NCBI GenBank assembly: GCA_019918135.1
Contig: WBZZ01000880.1
Coordinates: forward strand, 43,104 to 107,103
DNA: 64,000 bases
Direction of reading: 5' to 3'
Source: Paulinella micropora
Lineage: Eukaryota; Cercozoa; Imbricatea; Euglyphida; Paulinellidae
This document shows, piece by piece, positions 33,841 through 42,103 of this stretch; positions within the stretch are counted from its first letter, which is position 1, and every line of letters starts with the position of its first letter. The position numbers were made by a program, and so were the translations under genes. The notes beneath the pieces are model-generated. The model had not been told where the DNA came from. It saw only the letters and a list, made by a program, of their open reading frames with translations, and made no database searches.

Positions 33841-35115
33841 TCACTTCTTCACTTGGAAAGGCACGCGCGGAGACATTGTCTCCGCGGTCCAGCCAAATAA
33901 CTTCGGCAGCAAGACTAGCCAGATAAGGCTGATTTCTCTCTGGTTAGTATTGCTCTGGAAAAACGAACTGCCGGGCGCCAGAAACTGCACGGACATCTTC
34001 TCAGCTTCGATCCAGGCCAGAGGTTTGCTATCCTCGGTCACTTGCATTAAGGGTCATGCTCAGCCACTTGGATTCGTCGATCACGATCCCCATGTTTTGG
34101 GTCTCCTCTTGGAGCACGTTGGCCTCGCTGCTTTCTGGCGCGTTGTTGTGGACTACTGCTAACTGCTGGAACAAGTGCAGTTCAAAGCCCTTAGTAAAGG
34201 AGTTTGGACATTCTCTGCGCAGTTTGTGCAGGTAGATGAGGATCTCGTGCAGAGCAAGAAACGTCCCGAAGGCCACGCCCAGTCTTTGCAGCGAAAAGCG
34301 TTGTCCCATGGTAATCAGCATAGCCTGCAACTGGATTGCCTTGTTTTGCTCTTCAAAGGTGTTGGCCGCCATCAGGCTCAGGCTTTCGAACCGGAGCACA
34401 GGCCTCGCTTGGGGGCCAGATCGCGTAGGCAGGCGGTCAGCAGGTTCGAGCCCTTCGCCAGATCATGCCCAGACATATCGACACAAAACGTGGCCTTGCA
34501 CTCACTGCGCGTGATGATCGAGAGGGAGCGACCGTCCACGAGTTCGGTCGATACCAGGTCCACTTGCAAATGTTCCAGCTGCGGCAGACGAGCTTGCGAC
34601 ACGCCGTCGTTGGGTTTGGAAAGCAAGCTCCGACAGCCGGTGATAGACAAACGACGAAGCAACCCCGTGCAAGACAGACAGGACGCCAGCGTGCTTCCGT
34701 TCAGGTTAGGGCAGGCTTGGATCTGCAGCGCTGACAGCCGGTCGAAGCTTCCTTGAAAAAGCGACGCCAGGAAGCAATCGTTCACGCCTCTGCCGGTCAG
34801 GCGCAGAGTCGTGATGTTTTCCCGGATCCACTTCGACTCGCGCGCTGGGCTCAGGGGTCTAGGCCTGACTTCTGACGAGACGAGGTTGAGCTCCAGCCCC
34901 CTGAGAGCACCGAACGCGCAGGCCCTCATAGCCTCTGACAGCTGCTCCGGCGCCAGCGTAAAACCAATGGTTGTGTGCCCGCGCAGGCATTGCTGGACCG
35001 CTTGGAGCAAGTCGCGGTTTTTCTGGGGGTCCCCCGGAGAAAGTACTACGCTGACCGGTTTCGTAAGGTCTTCGATCTCCTTGTTGTGTTGCAGTCCCTC
35101 CAGGCCCAACAGCAT
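33841..35115 (-). CDS. Leucine-rich-repeat (AMN1/F-box-type) protein, frameshifted
   Basis: The first usable ATG is at 35115. The open frame extends about 60 bases further upstream without a start. The frame shifts near nt 34380-34400 and near nt 34040-34050, ending at 33841. The N-terminal half has irregular LRRs (ITTLRLTGRGVNDCFLASLF, LSALQIQACPNLNGSTLASC, LLRRLSITGCRSLL) of the Cys-containing type typical of F-box/AMN1 proteins. No F-box is visible. The C-terminal part is helical with Gln-rich segments. Such proteins usually act in substrate recognition for ubiquitin ligases, and expanded LRR/F-box families are common in giant viruses. The second LRR gene at 62733-63158 shares the style but is shorter. 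Confidence 0.6.
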
Positions 35116-35199
35116 TTGCACAGTTTCTGGGCTGACGGATACATTGGGTTGCTTCGGGGAAACAGCCGTCGTGTTGGGGGGTAGGCGGGTTTGCTACCA

Positions 35200-36900
35200 A
35201 ACAAACGAGACACCTGATGTCTGGAGAGAGAGAAAGAACAAAAAAAAAGACCTGCGCTTGTTCGTAGGCAGCAAGAGCCGGCTCCTCACTACGCTCGTCG
35301 TTTGCGGGATGACCCTACAGCGGGATGCCCTTAATTTCGTCCCACCCATTTACACACCCTCCCCCGCACAAGTGAGAGAGAGAGAGAGAAAAAGGGGGGT
35401 AGAGAAGGAGAACCTGTTGGACCGCCGGTTGTAGATTGTCCGCACCGGTTGGCTCGTGGGATTCCTACAACCAAAAAAATGGTTGTTTGTGCGAGGAGGG
35501 GGCCGTGTGGCGCCGTTGCGTGTGAGAGAAAGGGTGGGAGGGAAAAGGAGAACCTGTGGCTGGTCTGGTGCGAGAAAAGGCAATGGCGAACCATAGGCTA
35601 GAGGAGGGCTTCTCTGCTAGAAAGAACAAGACAGAAGAAAAAAAAGGTAAAGAGGGGGGGGAGACTGTTGCACAGAGGGCCGGGGGAGGGGTACATCTGG
35701 AGAGGAGGAAGAAAAAGGAGGAGGAGGGGGGGCGGGGTTGGAGCAAGGACCCGCGCCGGGTCTGGTTTAGGGCTTGGAAGTTGTTTTGGGATCTAACAAA
35801 ACAGGCCAAGACTTAAGCGAGACAACAAAAAAAAACAGAGTGTGGGCGCGGGGGAAAGATAGTAGACCGGCATGTAGTTTGGTATATTCGTGGCAGGCTG
35901 GGCCGAGGAGATCGCGTTGCCCATTGGCTGTGCAAACTGCAAGCGACACGATACTCTGGATATATGTTTTGTACGTGCAGACGACAAAAAAAGAAGTTAT
36001 AAGGTCAAAGTACCGTTCTGTTGGCAACATTGGCGGTGTTGCTAGCTAGCAAACGTGCTGATAAAGGCCTTGACGGAAAGGCTTGAGAAGAGCTTCTCTG
36101 CTAACAAACCAGACAAAGAAAAGAAAAGGGTAGAAAAGGGTAGGGGGGAGACTCTCTGCAACAGAGGGTACATACACGAGAGGTGAGAATATGGGGGAGG
36201 GGGGGGGGGGGGAGCAGAGACCGACGTGTAGCCGTGTCGATTCGTGGAAGGCTGAATCGAAGAGTCCGGGTTGCTCTGTGCAAACTGCAAGAAAAACAAA
36301 AGCGACACCTTGGTTTCGTTTGCTGGTAAAACCAAAGGTGTTACACAAAGAAAAAAGGGTATGGCATCTATACCGCTGCCTGCGGAACATTGGTGGCGCC
36401 GCTGGCTAAGCTATGCACTAGAGGGCCCTGACAACAACATCATCAAGACAGGTAACACACAAGAAATGAGAGGGGGGGGGGAGTAGAGACCAGCGTGTAG
36501 CCTTGTTGATTCATCGTGGCAGGCTGGCTGGGAAAGACCGGGTTGCTCATTGGAAACTGCCCAAAAAAGGCAACACCTTGGTTTCGTTTGCTGGTCGGTA
36601 AAAACAAGGTGCAGCAAACAAAAGAACACAAAAAGGTAGGGCATACCTGCGGAACATGTTACAGAGGGCTTTTGACAACAAAGGGAAAATACACAGGGCA
36701 GATAGATAACACACAACAAAATGAGTGGGAAGTGAGACCAGCGTGTAGCCTTGTTGATTCATGGCAGGCTGACTGGGAAAGACCGGGTTGCTCATTGGAA
36801 ACTGCAAAAAAAAAGCAACACATTGGTTTCGTTTGCTGGTCGGAAAAAAACAAGGTGTACACACAAAGAAAATTTACTAGCATCGTAGAAGCAAGCAAAA
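35200..36900. repeat. Degenerate tandem repeats of ~240-280 bp
   Basis: About four diverged units recur near 35780-35990, 36050-36320, 36400-36620 and 36660-36860. Shared blocks are GCAGGCTGACTGGGAAAGAC, GTTGCTCATTGGAAACTGC and TTGGTTTCGTTTGCTGGT, each followed by A-rich and G-run stretches. Minus-strand frames give repeated QQTKP...NEQPGLSQ segments, but stops and shifts are frequent. They may be decayed tandem gene or exon copies. The 35200-35780 part is mostly G-rich and low complexity. Confidence 0.75.
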
Positions 36901-37219
36901 TCACAAACGCGCGAGAAAATTCTCACCTGATCATAAGGCAGGTTTTTCGCCGGATGCTGGGTGGCAATAAACTCATTGAAGTGCTATACGGAACAAAAGG
37001 TAAGACAAACTATTCGAACAAAAACAGACAAACGAATTCGTGAGCACCTCGTTATTGTCCGTCAGGTATTGTTGGCAAAGCTCATCGTAACTGCGTTTGT
37101 GCGTGGTCGAATCCATGATAAAGGGCCTGTTTTTACACACAGAAAACCAAGGGCGTGCGGTGCAAAGACGTGCGGAAGAGTTAGATTATCGGTTTACAAC
37201 ACATAAATCCGTGCATTCC
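36901..37219. other. Spacer, nothing recognised
   Basis: Mixed-composition sequence between the degenerate repeats and the CA-rich tract. I see no gene or signal. Confidence 0.4.
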
Positions 37220-37389
37220 TTTGTTTGCACACACAAACACACGACTTTACACGCACACGCAAGACTGTGCACAAACCTACACACACACAAACACAATCTC
37301 TCGTGCATTTCTTTTTGCACACACACACAAACACACACACGACGATACACACACACGACGATACACACACACAAACACAAACACACACA

Positions 37390-37436
<47 letters not shown>

Positions 37437-37610
37437 CCCACGCACCTTTTGCGAACGCGCGCAAATGAATGCACACACACACAACTCATGCATTTCTTTT
37501 TGCACACAGTGTCACACACAACAACCCACGCACTTTCTTTTGCAAACACACTAAACACACAAGAATGCACACACAAAAACCCCACGCACTTTCTTTTGCA
37601 CACACTTTCT
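37220..37610. repeat. (CA)n-rich tract
   Basis: CACACA-rich sequence with a pure core at about 37385-37436, interrupted by ACGACGATACACACAC-type variants and a few ACGCAC(C/T)TT segments. All frames give Thr/His or Cys/Val repeats and are rejected as genes. Confidence 0.95.
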
Positions 37611-37779
37611 TGATTCTACCGCGTAGCAGTCGGCTCGAACACAAAGACTAACAAACCTGCCAGGCCCCCTCCTCCCGCAATTATTTGTGCGCCAAAAGCT
37701 GATGTACCAGAGCATGCATATGATCTTCGGTTTTGTTTGTGTCGAACTACGCGGTTCATTCCATGGGCTGGACGATCAG

Positions 37780-38085
37780 GTGCCAACATTGGGATTGCGC
37801 AATGTTGGCACCATTGTGCAAACCCAATGGGTTATGTCGAATGGAAGGGGGGGGCCACGCCTGCGATGCGAAAAGCCAGCATTGGGACTGCACAATGTTG
37901 CCAACATTGCGCAATCCCAATGTTGCCAACATTGCGCAATCCCAATGTTGCCAACATTGCGCAATCCCAATGTTGCCAACATTGCGCAATCCCAATGTTG
38001 CCAACAGTGCGCAATGTTGGCACCATTGCGCAATCCCAATGTTGCCAACATTGCGCGGTCCCAATGTTGCCAACAACCCCAAAAT
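37780..38085. repeat. 25-bp palindromic tandem array with ATTGCGCAAT boxes
   Basis: About five near-identical 25-bp units lie at 37900-38030, with diverged units either side (from 37780 and to 38085). Each unit contains two palindromes: ATTGCGCAAT (perfect) and CAATGTTGCCAACATTG (perfect around one central C). ATTGCGCAAT is identical to the optimal C/EBP bZIP site. The array sits between a (CA)n tract on the left and a (GT)n tract on the right. A cis-acting role such as an origin, enhancer or partition site is possible. Confidence 0.85.
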
Positions 38086-38189
38086 CTTTTTTGTACCTAG
38101 TCCAGTGTTGGCCCGCAGTTTCGCGCGTAGTAGTCCTTGTGTATGTTGCAGTGTTGTACAGATCCGTTTCGGGTGTGTGCCACAGTCCT

Positions 38190-38330
38190 GTTGTGTGCGA
38201 GTTTGTGTGTGTGCGAGTTTGTGTGTGTGTGTGAGTGAGTTTGTGTGAGTTTGTGTGTGTGTGTGTGTAAGTTTGTGTGTGTGTGAGTTTGTGTGTGTGT
38301 ATCGTCGTGTGTGTATCGTCGTGGTTGTGT
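38190..38330. repeat. (GT)n-rich tract
   Basis: GTGTGT-rich sequence with TCGTCGTGTGTGTATCGTCG variants, complementary in character to the CA-rich tract at 37220-37610. Together they could pair as arms around the 25-bp array. Confidence 0.9.
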
Positions 38331-38826
38331 ATTGTTGTGTGTACAGAGCTGTTGTACGTGTGCATAGTCGTTGTGCCTCGACATCTACTGGTTTTCCTTT
38401 CTTTTTCTTTTCTTGTCGGACGGAGAGATCGGCTCCGCCGGACACGATTTTTAGCACAAGAATATCTTATTAAATTACAAACTTCCAGAGCAAAAATCAC
38501 TGGCGCGCCGGGCACCTTAATAAGTTGACTAGGTTTTCTCTGTTCCAGACCAACAAACCAAAAAAACTTTTAATACAGAAAAAAAGAGCGAGTTGTCTTT
38601 GAATCACCTGCCCCTTACTTCTCCGAAACCCGCAAAACCAAGCCCAACAGAAAATAGCTGGGGAGAGAGAGGAGACTGCGCAAGAAAAGCGCGGACACAA
38701 GCTGAGGTTTTTTTCTTTGGTGCAAGAGAGAGGTAGTACAGGTTACAAGAACGAGCGAGCGGGCGTCCAACCCCCATCCCCCCCCCCCCCTCTTCAATTT
38801 GTGCGTGTGGACAGGGTGTGTGTTTT
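38331..38826. other. Spacer, nothing recognised
   Basis: Mixed A/T-rich sequence with one C-run near 38780. This is the presumed 3' region of the minus-strand gene ending at 38827. No gene is visible. Confidence 0.4.
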
Positions 38827-39630
38827 TCACCCGGACCGCTCAGACCTCCCCCGACTTGATTTCCAGTGGCCTTCCGGCATGCGCAGCTTCAGGGTATTTT
38901 CTCCGATAAAATACTTGCCGAACGGGTGATCATCCACGGTGGCCTGGGCTGCTGGTGCCTCGAACTCACTGCGGGCCCTCTTGTGCAGGACCTCCGGTGC
39001 CGCGCTCACGAGAGAGGCCGCCGCATGGCGCTCTGCCGAAACGAGCTTCTGCTGCAGATCCGACTTGGCCGGTACCGCCGCCGGGGCTGGTTTCTGTGCT
39101 GCCAGCGCGCGCCTGACACTGTCCCAGCCACCCTGCCTAACGTCCACCCCCGCACTGGCGGCGGTGTGCGTAAAGGCCGCTAGCGCCGCGTTGACCCACT
39201 TGCGATGGAAACCGGACTCGCTCTCGGACATTGCCGAACTGCTCCACGCCTGCTTCTCGGTGTTCATGGCCCTGCGCTGCTCCTCGCTCAGGAACAGGCC
39301 GTAGAAGTTAGCCATGTCATCCGAAGCCTCCTCGGCACAACGCGCAATACGCTCCCGCTGCGCGTCCTTCAGCCCGGCTATCTCGCTGCACATGGAGTCG
39401 ACGAGGCTCTGCACTGCTCCCGTTATCTTGGTTCGCTGGCCCTCGTCGGCAATGCGCGAGATCTGCTGCGAGGCCGCTGCAATCAAGTGCGTCAGGGGTT
39501 GTTTGCCGTCCAGCGGCTCTGCTTCGGGCGCGGCGGGGCGTGGCTCCGCGGGAGCCGCCGCCGCCTGCTCGATGACGATTGGTTGCGGGGTTGGCACGGG
39601 GGTCAGCCTGGTTTCTGCGGTGGTCTCCAT
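38827..39630 (-). CDS. Helical, scaffold-like 267-residue protein
   Basis: The frame is intact from the ATG at 39630 (METTAETRLTPVPTPQPIV) to 38827. A Pro/Ala/Glu-rich N-terminal linker is followed by long amphipathic helices (LIAAASQQISRIADEGQRTK, AQRERIARCAEEASDDMANF) and an Ala/Lys-rich helical region. A short conserved-looking C-terminal motif (DHPFGKYFIGENTLKLRMP) follows. This layout (disordered linker, long helices, short terminal binding segment) is what internal capsid scaffolds look like, and the gene lies directly downstream, same strand, of the protease-like gene at 40001-40645, the order used by phages and herpesviruses. That role is inference; sequence alone does not prove it. 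Confidence 0.6.
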   Translation of the reverse strand: METTAETRLTPVPTPQPIVIEQAAAAPAEPRPAAPEAEPLDGKQPLTHLIAAASQQISRIADEGQRTKITGAVQSLVDSMCSEIAGLKDAQRERIARCAEEASDDMANFYGLFLSEEQRRAMNTEKQAWSSSAMSESESGFHRKWVNAALAAFTHTAASAGVDVRQGGWDSVRRALAAQKPAPAAVPAKSDLQQKLVSAERHAAASLVSAAPEVLHKRARSEFEAPAAQATVDDHPFGKYFIGENTLKLRMPEGHWKSSRGRSERSG

Positions 39631-40000
39631 CACGGGCCGGTTGCTGTGCAAGGAATAGGTTTTTATGGCCAGCAAGTCCAGCGCTTGTTTGGGTATAGAT
39701 TTCCAAAGAGATTCCGAATTAGGCCTCCCCCGCCCGACGCTTAGCGAGGCCCTGAAATGGGCGGGGCGGGAGTGCAAGCCTGACCAACAGCCCCTCCCCC
39801 CGAACGCCGTGCATTCTTTCGTGCGCCCCTTCCCGCCCGTTCTTCTTCCCCGCCCAGGTCTGTGGGGGCGAGCACAAAACGCCCCAAGGTTTGCGGGCGG
39901 GGTTGGATGCGACCAAGAGGTTGTCCCACCCCCTGCCGGCGGCGTGCGAGGCGCGGTTGAGGTAGTTTTCCCGGTAGGCCAGGCGGCTCAGGTCCGCGGT
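39631..40000. other. Spacer between the scaffold-like and protease-like genes
   Basis: About 370 bp, GC-rich with short C-runs. No frame has convincing protein character. It separates two same-strand genes. Confidence 0.5.
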
Positions 40001-40645
40001 CTAGTGGGGCAGAGTAACGTCCCAGCTAGTGGTGACGGGTTCCGTGTACACGAAGCAGTGCTCGGGCGCCAGCGCGCACTCGCCCAGGAAGTACGTGCCC
40101 GGGCGGGTCCCGCGCTTGCAGTACGAATTTTCCAGCACCCAGGCCTGGTTGGTTACGATGTTGCGCACGTGCTGGATGCTGGCGCCCTTGGGGCCGTCGG
40201 GGTCGCGCAGGCGCCGCACGCTCGTGATCCCCTCCTCATTGTCGTACGGGTACGTGTACATGAACAGCGACCTCGCTTGCGCGTCATACCTGGTTGCGGC
40301 CACGTAGCCCCAGCTCTGGATCTTCTCGCTGTTAGCCAGGCAGGGGTCGTGTGAGTTGTCCATGTGTTCGTAGAAGCACGGCCTGCCTATCATAGCCTCG
40401 GCGATGATGGCCAGTTCCTGGTCCGAAAGCTGCAGGCTGTAGTGCTCGCGTGCCTCGGGGTGTCCATTGTGGCGCTTTTCTTCTAGAATGTCGTGCCTCA
40501 GAGCGTTTTCGTACAGGCAATGTTCAAAGACCCAGACCGCACTGGCGGCGTCTAGCGGCACGGGTGGTTCGTCACCAAAGAAAACGCAGCGCGAGGGGTC
40601 CGCCTGCCTGCCTCGTGTCCTAATGTCACGCTTGCGTTGCGGCAT
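40001..40645 (-). CDS. Candidate capsid maturation protease-like protein (214 aa)
   Basis: The frame is intact from the ATG at 40645 (MPQRKRDIRTRGRQ) to TAG at 40001. An upstream extension through G-run sequence is rejected as a shadow. The motif order resembles herpesvirus assemblin and phage prohead proteases: a strand ending in His (GRPCFYEHMD, about residue 90), then a WGYVAATRYDAQARSLFMYT strand pair like the GxVxxxxxDxxGLxV hairpin after the first catalytic His, then GASIQHV, which could supply the nucleophilic Ser (compare VSL), and a later strand with His (ECALAPEHCFVYTEP). Length matches a stand-alone protease domain. The residues are only candidates, since spacing is not identical to known families. 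A same-strand scaffold-like gene follows. If wrong, it is an unknown soluble alpha/beta protein. Confidence 0.45.
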   Translation of the reverse strand: MPQRKRDIRTRGRQADPSRCVFFGDEPPVPLDAASAVWVFEHCLYENALRHDILEEKRHNGHPEAREHYSLQLSDQELAIIAEAMIGRPCFYEHMDNSHDPCLANSEKIQSWGYVAATRYDAQARSLFMYTYPYDNEEGITSVRRLRDPDGPKGASIQHVRNIVTNQAWVLENSYCKRGTRPGTYFLGECALAPEHCFVYTEPVTTSWDVTLPH

Positions 40646-41389
40646 GGCCTGGCCCAAAACACAAACAAAAAACGGAGAGGGAGGGGGAACGGTGGGCCCC
40701 AAAAAAAAGAATGGAAAGAAAAAAAAAGACGGAGAGGGGGGGGGAGGGAAGGGGTACCAAGAAATGGGGGGGGGCCGGGGGGAATTGGGGGGTGTGTGGG
40801 AAGGGGGGAAAGAAAAGCTAGAAAGAAGAAAAAGGGGGTACAAAAGCTGGGGGGGGGCCGGGAGAATGGGAGAGGGTGTTATTTTACAGGCTCTTTTTTT
40901 TTGTTTCTTAGGTTCCCAGCGTGGGCCGCCGCCTCCCCTCGCCGCCTCTTCTTTATCCCCCGGGAAGCTGGTAAACAAGAAGCAGAGCGAAGAGGGGGGG
41001 GGGGGTGCAGACAAGCCGGCCCCCCCCCTGCTCCCCGCCCATTTCCTTGCCCCTCCGGTACCCCCCCCCCTACCTGCTGCAAAAAGAAGGCGGGGGTTTG
41101 TGTAAGCGAGCGTGGTGGGGGGGGGGGCCGGAGAGGCAAGGGGAATGGGCGGGGGAAGAGGAAAGGGAGGGGCGGGGAGAAAAAAAACGGGAAGAGGGAA
41201 AGAGGGTGGGGGGGGGGGAAATGCAAAGGAGGGGGTGGTAAAAAAAACGGGAAAAGGGGTAGGGAGGGGGGGGGGGGCGCGACGACAAAACGCATCCGCG
41301 GGAGGCCGTCGCCCCAGTTCTTCCGTCGTGTTTTGGGTTAGAATCCACAGCAATAGCCTAAACCACAAGCCGCTGGTCCCAAAACAAGA
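40646..41389. other. G-run-rich divergent spacer
   Basis: 744 bp between the protease-like gene and the histone gene, with more than ten G-runs of 7-13 and A-runs on the plus strand. Frames give Gly/Lys/Arg or Pro/Phe strings. No gene is visible. The G-runs are well placed to form G-quadruplexes near both promoters. Confidence 0.7.
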
Positions 41390-41905
41390 ATGGCCCGCAC
41401 GAAATACGCCCAAGAGAGCAAGAGCAGACGCAAGAAGGCGCGCGAGGGGCCCCAAAAGGCCGCTGACGAGCCCAGCAAGAAAAAGCACAAGCAGCACAGC
41501 AAGACTTACAGCAAGAAGAGCGACAAGAAACAGAAAAAGCAAAAGCAAAAGCGCGAGGAAGAGCCCGGACCACGCCCGAAGAGAGTGGTCAAGCGCTACC
41601 GCCTGCTGAACGCAGAGTGCAACAGGGCCCAAAAGTTTAGTCAGAACCACTTCGCACTCCGGCGGGCGCCGTTCCGCCGCCGCCTGTACAGACAAGTTAT
41701 GCAGATCGGGGGCAGGGTCGAGAGGTACAACAAATCAGCCCTGTACGCACTCATGATTGCGGCCGAGGACTACCTGCGCTCCCTGTTTGAAAAAAGTAAG
41801 AGATTAGCCATCTTACAGAAACAGCACACGTTGCTGCACAAACACTGGCGCTTCGCTGAATTCGAGGAGAAGATGTCGTTGCAAAGGATGGTGCCAAACC
41901 CTTGA
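41390..41905 (+). CDS. Histone H3-like protein
   Basis: The ATG at 41390 starts MARTKYAQESKSRRKKA, identical to the first five residues of canonical H3 and similarly basic. The tail (about 85 residues) is longer than normal H3 and is a Lys/Ser/Gln-rich extension (KKHKQHSKTYSKKSDKKQKK). The globular part aligns with H3 by order: RRAPFRRRLYRQVMQ matches the alpha-N/alpha-1 LPFQRLVREI region, KSALYALMIAAEDYLRSLFE matches the alpha-2 [20 protein letters not shown] region, and KRLAILQKQHTLLHKHWRFA matches the alpha-3 CAIHAKRVTIMPKDIQLA region. Total 171 residues versus about 136 for H3. Divergence is high, as in viral histones of large DNA viruses. It would package DNA in a nucleosome-like form or in virions. 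Alternatively it is a very divergent host H3 variant, but canonical H3 is normally highly conserved. Confidence 0.8.
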   Translation: MARTKYAQESKSRRKKAREGPQKAADEPSKKKHKQHSKTYSKKSDKKQKKQKQKREEEPGPRPKRVVKRYRLLNAECNRAQKFSQNHFALRRAPFRRRLYRQVMQIGGRVERYNKSALYALMIAAEDYLRSLFEKSKRLAILQKQHTLLHKHWRFAEFEEKMSLQRMVPNP

Positions 41906-42069
41906 AAAGACGCTCGCTCACCTAGACAAAAAAAACTTATTGGGGTTTTTTGCTTTTGCCACAACCTTTTTTTCGGCTGTCTTACGGGTCCCCAAAAAGA
42001 CAACGCGCGCGCCCCCCAAGATTTTTATTATTAAAAAAAGCTTGCCTCAGTCTGGCCGGCCCGCCGGCT

Positions 42070-42079
42070 TTTATTTATT
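42070..42079 (-). promoter_or_regulatory. Overlapping poly(A) signals for the 42104-44083 gene
   Basis: Two overlapping AATAAA hexamers on the minus strand lie about 25-35 bases past the stop codon of the minus-strand gene ending at 42104. Confidence 0.5.
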
Positions 42080-42103
42080 CCTTTACGACGGAAAGTGCGG
42101 CCT

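Noticed and set aside
37186-37613. Open frames of Thr/His or Cys/Val repeats in the CA tract
   Set aside because: They are products of a dinucleotide repeat, open in several frames on both strands.
37900-38030. CRISPR array
   Set aside because: The 25-bp units are directly tandem with no unique spacers and are themselves palindromic. No cas genes are present.
40646-41695. N-terminal extension of the protease-like gene through G-run sequence
   Set aside because: The extension is Pro/Phe/Leu low-complexity and crosses the histone gene on the other strand. The ATG at 40645 is the plausible start.
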